Below, piece by piece: positions 41,026 through 50,147 of a stretch of DNA of 64,000 nt (position 1 is its first letter; each line of letters opens with the position of its first letter). Below the pieces are notes generated by a model. It was given only the letters and a program-made list of their open reading frames with translations, ran no database searches and had not been told where the DNA came from. The DNA comes from Rhizobium viscosum (lineage in GTDB: Bacteria; Pseudomonadota; Alphaproteobacteria; Rhizobiales; Rhizobiaceae), in NCBI RefSeq assembly GCF_014873945.1, contig NZ_JADBEC010000001.1:4109001-4173000 (forward strand), in the 5' to 3' direction. Made by a program: the position numbers and the translations under genes.

Positions 41026-42084
41026 TCAGAAGGTGACGACCGCACGCCCGATGATTTTATTATCCCGCAAGAGGTCGATATATTCATTGATATCGTTGAA
41101 CGAGATCGTCTTGATCGTGTGCTGGATCTTGCCTTCTGCAGCGAGTGCCATGACCTCAATGAGATCGGCGTTGTTTCCCCAGAACGAGCCGTGAAACGTC
41201 TGCTCGCCGTGGACGCGTGGGAACAGAGGAACGTTGATCCGGTCGCCAATGAAGCCGACATCGGCGTAATGCCCGCTGATCGCTAGGCGTGAGAAGGCGA
41301 GCTGCATCATCTCGGTCGCACCGGCGCAGTCGATGATCGCGTCGAACTTGTCCTGGCCGGTCGCCTTTTTAAGCTCCTTTCCGACCTCCTCGGAGGACTT
41401 GCCTTCGATCGCGATGATGTGGTCGGCACCATATTTCTTCGCGACCTGGAGTTTCTCCTCGTTTCTGGCGACGGCGACGACGGGACCGCCTGCGCCCAGC
41501 AGCTTGGCATATTGGACGGCGTAGGCGCCAAGGCCGCCGATGCCGAAGACACCGATCACCCGGTCCGGGCCGAGCCCGCCGGCATCGCGGATCTTCTTGA
41601 GCCCGCGATAAGGGGTCAGACCGGCGTCGGTGAGTGGTGCAAGCTGCTCGAATTTGAGATGTTTGGCGACCTTGATCGCATAGCGGGCCGGCACCGGAAT
41701 ATATTCGGCAAAGCCACCATAGGTGCCAAAGCCTGGCCAGCGGACATTGGGGCAGATATGCGTGTTGCCGACCTGGCAATGCTTGCAAACGCCATCACCC
41801 CAGCCGGGTGACACCACAACATGGTCACCTTCCTCTAGGCCCGCGGCCTTTGCCACGACGCCGCCGACCTTCTCGACCGTGCCCGTTATCTCGTGACCAG
41901 GAATGACGGGCGGCGGGATATCGCCATAGCCCTGGAAGAAGCCATCGATCAGCAGCACGTCCGAGCGGCACATGCCGCAGGCGGCGACTTTCACGAGAAC
42001 CTCGTCGGGCTGAATGTCCGGAACCTTGATGTCTTCGAGGACGAGGGGCTTCTTGTATTCAAGAATGCGCGCAGCTCTCATCAC
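41026..42084 (-). CDS. Zinc-type alcohol dehydrogenase (MDR superfamily)
   Basis: A 352-residue MDR enzyme. Catalytic zinc ligands: VAACGMCRSDVLLIDG (Cys) and IPGHEITGTVEKVG (His-Glu). The structural zinc loop reads GWGDGVCKHCQVGNTHICP, with three cysteines; the first of the usual four is replaced by Asp. VIGVFGIGGLGAYAVQYAKL is the Rossmann GxGxxG. It oxidises alcohols with NAD(P). It starts the chain ADH to ALDH in the same operon, 9 bases after the GlcG-like gene. Confidence 0.9.
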   Translation of the reverse strand: MMRAARILEYKKPLVLEDIKVPDIQPDEVLVKVAACGMCRSDVLLIDGFFQGYGDIPPPVIPGHEITGTVEKVGGVVAKAAGLEEGDHVVVSPGWGDGVCKHCQVGNTHICPNVRWPGFGTYGGFAEYIPVPARYAIKVAKHLKFEQLAPLTDAGLTPYRGLKKIRDAGGLGPDRVIGVFGIGGLGAYAVQYAKLLGAGGPVVAVARNEEKLQVAKKYGADHIIAIEGKSSEEVGKELKKATGQDKFDAIIDCAGATEMMQLAFSRLAISGHYADVGFIGDRINVPLFPRVHGEQTFHGSFWGNNADLIEVMALAAEGKIQHTIKTISFNDINEYIDLLRDNKIIGRAVVTF

Positions 42085-42093
42085 TGGCCTCCT

Positions 42094-42525
42094 TCAGGCT
42101 TTTGGATTTGTTGCCATCACGGCGGCCGCCGCCTCGGCGACCGCAATGTCCTGTTCGACCGAACCGGCGCTGGTGCCGACGGCACCGACGATCTGGTCGT
42201 CGATGATAACGGGCAGACCTCCGCCAAAGATCACGACGTGGCCGGCATTGCTCTGCTCAATCCCGAACAGCGGCGCTCCAGGCTGTGCCAGTTCAGCGAG
42301 ATATTCGGTCGTCTTGTTGAACATCCGCGCGGTCTTCGCCTTGCCGATGGCGAGATCGATGCTTCCTTCGAGAGCGCCATCCTGACGCGCGAACGCGATC
42401 AGCGCGCCGCCGACGTCGACCACAGCGATGTTGTAGGGAATGCCGAGACTGGCCGCCTTTGCTTCTGCCGCGTCAAGCATCCGCTTGGCGTCCGACAATG
42501 TCAGTGTGCTTAGTGCGCGGGGCAT
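42094..42525 (-). CDS. GlcG/HbpS-family (DUF336) protein
   Basis: From ATG 42525, with GAGGAG upstream, the protein has 143 residues. LTLSDAKRMLDAAEAKAASL, VAVVDVGGALIAFARQDGAL and FGGGLPVIIDDQIVGAVGTS are typical of GlcG/HbpS. Members bind heme or cobalamin-like ligands or accompany dehydrogenases of glycol and alcohol metabolism. It is the first gene of the minus-strand operon and faces the large ATPase regulator across a 314-base promoter region that holds no other gene. Confidence 0.88.
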   Translation of the reverse strand: MPRALSTLTLSDAKRMLDAAEAKAASLGIPYNIAVVDVGGALIAFARQDGALEGSIDLAIGKAKTARMFNKTTEYLAELAQPGAPLFGIEQSNAGHVVIFGGGLPVIIDDQIVGAVGTSAGSVEQDIAVAEAAAAVMATNPKA

Positions 42526-42839
42526 GGCGGGCTCCTCGATCACTCCGGGTCCAGGGCGCGAGCAGCCATGGCCAACAACGACCACCCGAAGCTCGAACCT
42601 GCTGAATAAGGCAAACCTGTGCGAGCGCTTGGGATCTCGATCATCCGGTCAGCCCGCTACCTTGATATCACTGCGGCACCGGCATGGCTGGTTAAAAGAT
42701 GTGAATCTGCTGGTATAAGGCTATCGGGACAGGACCAACCCTGAAATCCGTTCGATGGCCGCCGTCGTCCAGCCGCGCATCTGCGAGGCACCGCGCTCTC
42801 AAAGTGCAGCCGCGAAAGGGGGAAATGGAAGAGGCAGAT

Positions 42840-45674
42840 ATGATCGATGCCACGACATATTGCTTCGGCAACTGCCGTTTCACGCCAGCTCGCCAGTCGC
42901 TGCTCTGCGGCGATATCCCGATACGTCTTGGATCGCGCGCAATGGATCTGCTTCATGCGCTCGTACGCCAGCCTGGGCAGGTCGTCAAAAAAAGCGAACT
43001 TTTTGAAGCGGCGTGGCCCAATCTGTTCGTCGACGAAAGCAATCTCAAGGTCAACATCGCCGCTCTGCGCCGTGCGCTGCAGACAAGCGGCGTCGACGTT
43101 CCCTGCATAGCCACCGTCCCGGGCCGGGGGTATCGCTTCGTTGCACCGCTGACGGTGCTGGGTCCACGGGAGGCAACGCTTCCCGCGTCGATCAAGGAGA
43201 TTGACGGGGCGCTGCCGCCGTCAAAGCCGCTCGTCGGGCGCGCTGATGCGTTGGCGGCGATTGTCGAGGCGTTGCAGCAGACCCGATTGCTCACGGTGGT
43301 CGGACCTGCCGGCGTCGGCAAGACAAGCATCGCTATCGCAGCCGCAAGAGCGATCGCCAACGGAGAGGACCAAGCCGTGTGCTTCGTTGACCTGGCCGCG
43401 ATCGAGAAAGGGCAGTTCGTCGCCCTGGCCGTCAGTCGTGCGCTCGGCATCGTAGGCAACCCGATCGATGACGTGGAAGGTCTCGTTGACGCGCTGCGCG
43501 GCCGGAACCAGCTTCTCGTTCTTGACAATTGCGAGCATGTCCTGGCGGCCGTCGCCGGCATAGCAGATCAACTGAACCATGCGTTGCACGGATTGAATAT
43601 CATCGCGACAAGCCGCGAGCCGTTAAGATGCAGGTTCGAAACTGTCCATCGGCTTCCGCCGCTTCAGTGTCCGCCCGCAGATGCGATTCTCGATGCCGGG
43701 TCGGCAATGGCCTTTTCGGCGATCGAGTTGCTGGTTCGGCGCGCGGAGGCGCATGGCTATCGATTGGAGGATGCGGATGTCCCGGCGCTCGCGAGTTTGG
43801 GCCGGCGTCTCGACGGTATTGCGCTGGCGATCGAACTGGCGGCTCCGCAACTCAAGGAATCCGGTCCCGCGGGGCTGCTGCAAATGCTTGAACGTGACTT
43901 CGAAGCGCTGGCATCACGCGGAGATGGCATGTCCCGACACAAGACGCTGACGGCGACGCTCAGATGGAGTTACCGGCTGCTTTCGGAGAGCGAGGCGCGG
44001 CTGCTCCGTCATTTTTCCGTTTTCGGCGGCACCTTTGCGCTCGATGATGCCATCGACGCCTTCGGATATCTGGCGGATGAGCAGGATGTCACCGCATGGC
44101 TGGAAGCCCTCGCGGCCAAATCCATGGTGTCGGTCAACTACACGGGGAGGCGTCGCCGATACCGGTTGCTCGACAGTACACGAGCTTTCGCCAACGAACG
44201 GCTGGTTGCGCAGGGCGAGCAACAGGCCGCGATGATCGCGTATGGCCGCTTCATTCTCGCGTTATTCGAAAGAGCAGAGGAGGAATGGACGTGGCGACCG
44301 CGCGAAGACTGGATGGCGCTCTATGGCGGCTGGAGCGCGGACCTCCGCCGCATGATCGATTGGGCCTATCGCGTGGAAGGACAGGCCGAACTTGCGGTGC
44401 GGCTGACCGTTGCTGCCTTGCCGTTCTGGGTAGAATTCTCGACGATGGCGGAAAGCGGGTCACGCGTCGAAAAGGCCCTGTCGGCGCTGGACGACCTGTC
44501 CGGTGATCACCTCCTGCTCCGTATGAAGCTGGTCGCCGCACATGGCTGGAATCTTTGTTATCGCTATCCTTTCGGCGACGAACTCGAAGCAACCTGGATG
44601 AGGGGGTTCGAACTCGCTTTAAAAGCCGGAAGCGTGGAACATTGTCTTCGCACCAAGATCGGCCTGGCAAATGTGCAGTCCGCTATGGGCTTTCATCAAA
44701 GAGCGCTCGAGACGATCGGCGACCTTCGCCGCTTCATGGCGTCCGTAGATGATTATTCCGCGGCTCCCAACGCCGATCGGCAGTTGTTTACGTGCGAATT
44801 CTATCTTGGGAACATCAAATCAGGGCACGCGGGACTTGAGCGTCTGGCGCGCGAGCACGCGACTTTCGGCAATCGTGGTCAGACCTCGAGGTTCCAGATC
44901 GACAGGTTCGTCAATTTCCGAAATCATCTTTCGTTGTCCACTTGGGTGGTGGGCCAGCATCGGCGTGCGCTCGAGGTTGCCGAGGAAGCACTGAATGCCG
45001 CGCTGACCCTGGACCACGACCTGTCTTGCGCGCATTCGCTCGCACTCGCTGCCACGCCCATAGCCCTGTTATGCGGACGGGTCGATTTGGCGCAGGAGCG
45101 AGCGACGATGCTGATCGAGCGCCTGAAGAGCCGCCAGATCGATACTTGGCCGCCGTTTGCCCGCTTTCATCAGGCAGCGATCGATGCCGCACGTGGAGAG
45201 CGGGAGGCGGTCGAGCGTTTGAGGAACGCAGTCGGCGTCATTCGTGAGTGCAATTTCCTTGTGCATTTACCCCTGCGGTATGTGATGCTCGCTCATGCGG
45301 CACTTTCGCACGATCAGGTCGAGCTTGCTCGTCAGAGCATCGATGAGGGCGTGAACTATTGTCGAGAGCGCGGAGACCGATGGTGCGACGCCGAATTTCT
45401 GCATCTTCGAGGCTTGGTGTGCTGGCGGGACGGAGATACCGTTTCCGCGATGCGGCGCCTTCAGGATGCGATAGACTTGGGTCGTAAGAGTGGCGCTCTC
45501 GGTTTTGCACTGCGCGCAGCAACGAGCCGTGTCCAGCTTGCGACGGAGATCGGCGACCCTGCGCAGCCCTTGGCACAGCTCAAGGACATCAGCGATCGCT
45601 GCGACAGCAGCGGCAGCACGGATATTGCCGCCGCGCACGTTGCGCTGACGCGAGCTCATGCTCGAACGGCATGA
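42840..45674 (+). CDS. Winged-helix regulator with NB-ARC-type ATPase and helical repeats
   Basis: A 944-residue regulator; AGAGGCAGAT precedes ATG 42840. Residues 1-105 form an OmpR-type winged helix (LGSRAMDLLHALVRQPGQVV, SNLKVNIAALRRALQTSGVD, ATVPGRGYRFVAPL). Residues about 125-420 are a STAND/NB-ARC ATPase: TVVGPAGVGKTSIAIAAARA (Walker A), NQLLVLDNCEHVL (Walker B), IIATSREPLRC (sensor). The rest is alpha-helical, TPR-like. Such proteins bind DNA after an inducer releases ATP-dependent autoinhibition. The divergent aldehyde/alcohol operon is its likely target. Confidence 0.88.
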   Translation: MIDATTYCFGNCRFTPARQSLLCGDIPIRLGSRAMDLLHALVRQPGQVVKKSELFEAAWPNLFVDESNLKVNIAALRRALQTSGVDVPCIATVPGRGYRFVAPLTVLGPREATLPASIKEIDGALPPSKPLVGRADALAAIVEALQQTRLLTVVGPAGVGKTSIAIAAARAIANGEDQAVCFVDLAAIEKGQFVALAVSRALGIVGNPIDDVEGLVDALRGRNQLLVLDNCEHVLAAVAGIADQLNHALHGLNIIATSREPLRCRFETVHRLPPLQCPPADAILDAGSAMAFSAIELLVRRAEAHGYRLEDADVPALASLGRRLDGIALAIELAAPQLKESGPAGLLQMLERDFEALASRGDGMSRHKTLTATLRWSYRLLSESEARLLRHFSVFGGTFALDDAIDAFGYLADEQDVTAWLEALAAKSMVSVNYTGRRRRYRLLDSTRAFANERLVAQGEQQAAMIAYGRFILALFERAEEEWTWRPREDWMALYGGWSADLRRMIDWAYRVEGQAELAVRLTVAALPFWVEFSTMAESGSRVEKALSALDDLSGDHLLLRMKLVAAHGWNLCYRYPFGDELEATWMRGFELALKAGSVEHCLRTKIGLANVQSAMGFHQRALETIGDLRRFMASVDDYSAAPNADRQLFTCEFYLGNIKSGHAGLERLAREHATFGNRGQTSRFQIDRFVNFRNHLSLSTWVVGQHRRALEVAEEALNAALTLDHDLSCAHSLALAATPIALLCGRVDLAQERATMLIERLKSRQIDTWPPFARFHQAAIDAARGEREAVERLRNAVGVIRECNFLVHLPLRYVMLAHAALSHDQVELARQSIDEGVNYCRERGDRWCDAEFLHLRGLVCWRDGDTVSAMRRLQDAIDLGRKSGALGFALRAATSRVQLATEIGDPAQPLAQLKDISDRCDSSGSTDIAAAHVALTRAHARTA

Positions 45675-45695
45675 ACAATCCAACCACCGGAATCT

Positions 45696-47030
45696 TCAAC
45701 CTTCTGCCGCGGACGCCGCCGGTACCGTCGATGCCGACCGGACGATCAAGACCAGAGCCGGCACCACTGAAATAACGCCGACGACGACGATTGCGAATTG
45801 GAGTGCGCTGTCCGCTCCCTGCATTCGTCCGGCGATGACCGGCACGAGAGTTGGCCCCGCCGCTATTCCGATGATCGCCGAAATCGTGATCGAAAGCGCG
45901 ACCGTGGTTGCCCGCATATTGCTAGGGACCCGCTCCTGCATGGTTATGCGGCCAACAACAGAACCGCTCACCGACCCCGCAACCCAAAAGGAAAATGCGA
46001 TGCCTATTTGAAGACTTGAAGAACAGAAGCCAATCGAGATGGCGCCATAAAGAGCAACCAGATAACTTCCCGCGATAAGCTTTGCACGTGTCGAGATACT
46101 GCAGCGCGGAGCGCTCCAATCGGACAGCATCCCGCCGCCGATCGAACCAATAATGCCAGCCAGCGCGGTAGCAATCCCAACAGTGGCGCCGGCCGCGATA
46201 GGCGTCGCAGCGTAATGCCGCATGAGGAGGGTGGGGAGCCATGCCGCCATACCGAAGTCAGCCAAGCTCATCACCCCCTTCGCAAAGCAGAGCCGCAGTA
46301 CCAGGCCGCGCTCTGCCGACAGATTGCGCAACAAAAGTTGCAGAGGAGGCGGGGGAAGCCTGTTGCCGTGGGCCGGTTCTGGAATGAACAACAGCAACGC
46401 GACAAAGAAGAAGCCGGGGATACCCATAACGATCATCAGCTGTCGCCAGGGTGCCAGCGAAGCGATGATCGGCAAGCCGGCCGAGGTGTCCGTCCCAAGA
46501 TAACTGAGCACCGCACCACCGATGATCAATGCGATGCCGCTCCCGCTTGTCGAGCCGAGCGAGAATATTCCGAGAGCGGTGCCGCGGCGCGCTGCCGAAA
46601 AGCTGTCGATGAGTAGCGAGGACGCTGCTGGTATGAGAGCTGCTTCCCCAAATCCCAGGACGACCCGTGCGGCGAAAAAGCTCCAGAAACCGGTCGCAAG
46701 TCCGCATGCTATCGTGGCGAGGGACCAGACAACCACGCCCGCGGCGATCAACCTCGGTCGGTTCACCCTGTCCGCCAGCCTGCCGGCCGGGAGTGCCGCC
46801 AGCGCGAATATAAGCGCAAAACCAGCGCCCTGAAGCAAACTGATTTCCAGGTCGCTAAGCCCCAGCTCGGCGCGTATGGGGTCTACGACCAGGTTGATCA
46901 CGAAGCGATCAATGAACGATAGTATCAGGGTCAGGCATAAAACGGCGACCGTGTAACTTCCGCGCGAAGGATGGGATTCTTCTCGGTTTGGTACCGATCG
47001 GTCGAGATCGTTCAGCCCTTCCCCCATCAC
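45696..47030 (-). CDS. MFS transporter
   Basis: A 444-residue membrane protein with 12 predicted helices. FIDRFVINLVVDPIRAELGL is the TM1 region, LPAGRLADRVNRPRLIAAGV motif A between TM2 and TM3, and ARVVLGFGEAALIPAASSLL the TM4 region. The subgroup resembles anion:cation/sugar-acid symporters (spinster or ACS-like). It converges with the ATPase regulator (21-base gap) and is divergent from the ABC transporter across a region with a long dyad. Substrate unknown. Confidence 0.88.
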   Translation of the reverse strand: MMGEGLNDLDRSVPNREESHPSRGSYTVAVLCLTLILSFIDRFVINLVVDPIRAELGLSDLEISLLQGAGFALIFALAALPAGRLADRVNRPRLIAAGVVVWSLATIACGLATGFWSFFAARVVLGFGEAALIPAASSLLIDSFSAARRGTALGIFSLGSTSGSGIALIIGGAVLSYLGTDTSAGLPIIASLAPWRQLMIVMGIPGFFFVALLLFIPEPAHGNRLPPPPLQLLLRNLSAERGLVLRLCFAKGVMSLADFGMAAWLPTLLMRHYAATPIAAGATVGIATALAGIIGSIGGGMLSDWSAPRCSISTRAKLIAGSYLVALYGAISIGFCSSSLQIGIAFSFWVAGSVSGSVVGRITMQERVPSNMRATTVALSITISAIIGIAAGPTLVPVIAGRMQGADSALQFAIVVVGVISVVPALVLIVRSASTVPAASAAEG

Positions 47031-47062
47031 CTCATCCGCCCTCGTTCCAACAATGGTTGCCG

Positions 47063-47128
47063 CATAATCAACTTACCAAAACTGCGGCCACGGATAAAAT
47101 ACCAACGAGTTTTGGCAGTATGATTATG
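47063..47128. promoter_or_regulatory. Long nested dyad between MFS and ABC transporter genes
   Basis: CATAATCA (47063-47070) pairs with TGATTATG (47121-47128), and inside it CCAAAACT (47076-47083) pairs with AGTTTTGG (47108-47115). The two repeat pairs share one centre near 47096, spanning 66 bases in a 275-base divergent promoter region that has no gene. Size and symmetry suggest cooperative binding by a dimeric regulator, or a DNA hairpin. Confidence 0.55.
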
Positions 47129-47305
47129 ATCCGAAGTCGGACTGACCTGACAAACTCCGACATCCTATGAGCGCAGCCGGGGTCGCCGCGCACTTCGGCA
47201 TGTATCGGTCCGGTCGAAGCCGTCGATCCACCCTCCGGTTTCCGGCAAGCACCAAGCTTGGCCCCGCTCGTGAAACCTTTCGATTGGTAATCCGTTTTCG
47301 CTGGC

Positions 47306-49312
47306 ATGACCGACGCAAAACTGAAGCCGACATCGGTCGACGGCGCCAAGCCTGATGGTGCCGAGGAGACGCGCCAGGGCAAGGCATCGACTGTCGAAGT
47401 CGCGCCGCCGCCAGATGTTATCGAACCCGATCCGGACTTGACACCGGAGGAGGCCGAGCAGGCGCGCAGGAAATATCTGCTGAAGCGTTTCTGGATCAGT
47501 GCGCGCGGCTATTGGGGCCGCAGCGGCGACGGCTTCGCCTGGCCGTGCTCCATCGGGCTGCTGGTCATGATCTGTATGAATGTCGGCTTCCAGTATGGGA
47601 TCAACAGGTGGAACCGCGGCATATTCGACGCCATCGAGCGGCATGATGCCGGCACCGTCTACTATCTGAGCGCCGTCTTCCTGCCGCTCGTGGCCGGCAG
47701 TGTCGTTCTCGTGACGTCGCAGGTCTATGTCCGCATGATGATCCAGCGCCACTGGCGCCGCTGGCTGGCGACCGCACTGATCGCGCGCTGGCTTGCCAAC
47801 GGCCGTTACTATCAGCTGAATCTCATCGGCGGCGATCACAAGAACCCGGAGGCCCGTATTTCCGAGGATCTGCGGATCGCGACGGAATCGCCCGTCGATT
47901 TTATCGCCGGTGTCATCTCTGCCTTTCTCTCGGCCTCTACCTTCATCGTGGTTCTCTGGACGATCGGTGGTGCCCTGACACTCCCGATCGGCGGGATGTC
48001 GATTACCATTCCCGGCTTTCTCGTCGTCACGGCAGTGCTCTACGCTGCGATTACCTCCACGACGATCGCGGTGATCGGCCGGCATTTCGTTCGGGTTTCC
48101 GAGGTGAAGAACCAGGTGGAAGCCGAATTTCGCTATACGCTGACGCATGTGCGCGAGAACGGCGAAAGCATCGCGCTTCTCGGCGGCGAGGAGGAGGAGC
48201 GCAACGACCTCGACAAGACGTTTACCAATGTGCTCCGCCAATGGGCGAAGTTGTCCCACCAGTATATGCGCACGACCTTCGTGTCGCATGGGTCGATGCT
48301 GATTGCGCCTGTCGTACCGGTGCTGCTCTGCGCGCCGAAATTTCTGGAAGGCAGCATGACGCTGGGTGAGGTGATGCAGGCTGCTTCGGCCTTCGCCATC
48401 GTGCAGACCGCCTTCGGATGGCTGGTCGACAATTACCCGCGGCTTGCCGACTGGAACGCCTGCGCGCGGCGCGTCGCCTCGCTGATGATGTCGCTCGACG
48501 GGCTGGAGCGGGCCGAACAGAGCGACGCGCTCGGGCGCATCCAGCATGGTAAAACGGAGAGCGAGGCGATGCTGAGCCTCAACGATCTCGCCGTGTCGCT
48601 GGATGATGGTACGGCCGTGGTCAAGGAAACCCAGGTCGAGATCGAGGCCGGCGAGCGGGTGCTGGTTGCGGGAGAATCCGGTTCGGGCAAGAGCACGCTG
48701 GTGCGGGCGATTTCAGGCCTCTGGCCGTGGGGGCACGGCAGCGTCGATTTCCACCCCGACAGGCGCCTGTTCATGCTGCCGCAGCGGCCCTATATCCCCT
48801 CGGGCACGCTGCGCCGCGCCGTCGCCTATCCCAATGCCGCTGACGGCTGGCCGCTGGATGAGATCAAGGCGGCCCTTCAGAAGGTCGGGCTCGAATATCT
48901 GAACGAGAAGCTCGAGGAAGAGGCGCCTTGGGACCAGATCCTGTCGGGCGGTGAAAAGCAGCGGCTCGCCTTCGCGCGCCTGCTGCTGCACAACCCTGAC
49001 ATCATCGTGCTCGACGAGGCGACCTCGGCGCTCGACGAGAAGAGCCAGGACAGGATGATGGAGATGGTGATCGAGGAGTTGCCCAAGGTCACCATCGTCA
49101 GCGTGGCGCACCGCGCCGAACTCGAGGTCTTCCATAGCCGCAAGATCACCCTGGAGCGGCGCGAGGGCGGCGCAAAGCTCGTGAGCGACATCGATCTCAT
49201 CCCGCGCAAGAGAAGGCGGAGCGTGCTTTCGCGCTTTCTGGATAATCCGCGCTCGCTGGCGAAAGGCAGCACGGGTTCGGGCAAGGCGGAACTGTCCGGC
49301 AAGAAAAAGTGA
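47306..49312 (+). CDS. ABC transporter, fused permease-ATPase, ABCD/BacA-related (ExsE-like)
   Basis: A 668-residue half-transporter. After a polar N-terminal extension of about 70 residues, six helices with RWNRGIFDAIERHDAGTVYY and FRYTLTHVRENGESIALLGG (ABC_membrane_2, the SbmA/BacA/ABCD signature) precede the ATPase: VAGESGSGKSTLVRAISGLW (Walker A), ILSGGEKQRLAFARLLLHNP (signature) and IIVLDEATSALDEKS (Walker B). Rhizobial ExsE is of this type and exports very-long-chain fatty acids or related lipids; peptide transport is another option. Basic C-terminal tail after 615. Confidence 0.88.
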   Translation: MTDAKLKPTSVDGAKPDGAEETRQGKASTVEVAPPPDVIEPDPDLTPEEAEQARRKYLLKRFWISARGYWGRSGDGFAWPCSIGLLVMICMNVGFQYGINRWNRGIFDAIERHDAGTVYYLSAVFLPLVAGSVVLVTSQVYVRMMIQRHWRRWLATALIARWLANGRYYQLNLIGGDHKNPEARISEDLRIATESPVDFIAGVISAFLSASTFIVVLWTIGGALTLPIGGMSITIPGFLVVTAVLYAAITSTTIAVIGRHFVRVSEVKNQVEAEFRYTLTHVRENGESIALLGGEEEERNDLDKTFTNVLRQWAKLSHQYMRTTFVSHGSMLIAPVVPVLLCAPKFLEGSMTLGEVMQAASAFAIVQTAFGWLVDNYPRLADWNACARRVASLMMSLDGLERAEQSDALGRIQHGKTESEAMLSLNDLAVSLDDGTAVVKETQVEIEAGERVLVAGESGSGKSTLVRAISGLWPWGHGSVDFHPDRRLFMLPQRPYIPSGTLRRAVAYPNAADGWPLDEIKAALQKVGLEYLNEKLEEEAPWDQILSGGEKQRLAFARLLLHNPDIIVLDEATSALDEKSQDRMMEMVIEELPKVTIVSVAHRAELEVFHSRKITLERREGGAKLVSDIDLIPRKRRRSVLSRFLDNPRSLAKGSTGSGKAELSGKKK

Positions 49313-49339
49313 CGTGCGCCTTGAGTGTCCGGGCCGGCG

Positions 49340-49966
49340 CTAGTGCGGACGAGCGACGGCTGACAGGAATTCCTGCGTATTCGAGAGAATGGTATCGCCC
49401 ATGAAGCGGAGGGAGTCGACGGAGCGTCTGGCGGCTTCCGCGTCTCCATATCCGCAGGCGTCTTCGATGACGATCGGGACGATGCCGAGGTCGGCGGCGT
49501 GGCGGCAGGTCGGCTCTATGCCGATCTCCATCGCAATGCCGCAGATTGCCAATGCTGAAAGGCCGGCATCGCGCATGGCAAGCGCGAGCGGCGTTCCCTC
49601 GAAAGCCGACATGCCGAGCTTGTCGAAGACGAAATCCTGCTCCTGCGGCGCGAGTTCCGGAATGATCGCGACCGCTTCGCTGTCCCTCAGAAACCACGGT
49701 TTGACAGCCTCGGGATCGTCGGTGCGTTGCCATGCCATTGCCATGCGCGTGGCAAACAGGCCCATCCAGGGTTTGGGAAGGGAAAGATGACGGCAGAAGG
49801 CGATTCTCATTCCGGCGCGTCTGGCGGCGGCGATGATCTCGGCGATGCGCCGGCCCGTTTCGTCTGCGCCGGGAACCTGCCGGGCAATGCCGATCTGCAT
49901 GTCGTAGACCAGCAATGCGGTTCGATCGGGGGAAAGCCAGTCTGCAAGTGTCGTGGGTATCGTCAT
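49340..49966 (-). CDS. Isochorismatase-family cysteine hydrolase
   Basis: From ATG 49966 the protein has 208 residues. LLVYDMQIGIARQV gives the catalytic Asp; the Lys is expected in the middle part (FVFDKLGMSAFEGT), and ICGIAMEIGIEPTCRHAADL contains the region of the nucleophile, where the usual Cys (VTGxxxxxCV) is replaced by Ile/Glu-Ile (AICGIAMEIGIE); the nearest Cys is in ICG. It may be a nicotinamidase-like or inactive member. Divergent from the arginase-fold gene. Confidence 0.8.
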   Translation of the reverse strand: MTIPTTLADWLSPDRTALLVYDMQIGIARQVPGADETGRRIAEIIAAARRAGMRIAFCRHLSLPKPWMGLFATRMAMAWQRTDDPEAVKPWFLRDSEAVAIIPELAPQEQDFVFDKLGMSAFEGTPLALAMRDAGLSALAICGIAMEIGIEPTCRHAADLGIVPIVIEDACGYGDAEAARRSVDSLRFMGDTILSNTQEFLSAVARPH

Positions 49967-50083
49967 CTGCGCATTCCCTGACAATGGTGACCGGCCTTAG
50001 TTAGGGCGTGGATGCGCATTCGAACAGGATGCGGCGCTCGCGCAGTGCAATTGCTGCAATCGGCGAAAAGAAATGCCCTGACT

Positions 50084-50102
50084 ATCCTGATTTCGTCAGG
50101 AT
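50084..50102. promoter_or_regulatory. Perfect dyad in isochorismatase-arginase promoter region
   Basis: ATCCTGA-TTTCG-TCAGGAT is a perfect 7-base inverted repeat 46 bases upstream of the arginase-fold gene and 118 bases from the isochorismatase gene. GCAATTGCTGCAAT occurs nearby (50047-50060). It is a good operator candidate for both divergent genes; no regulator gene is adjacent. Confidence 0.5.
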
Positions 50103-50147
50103 TTCAGCCATCTATAGAGTTCAATATCGACGCGGGAGGATCTTGCG

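Noticed and set aside
47165..48547. 460-codon minus-strand frame opposite the ABC transporter
   Set aside because: Antisense shadow; the plus strand encodes Walker A, signature and Walker B motifs in order.
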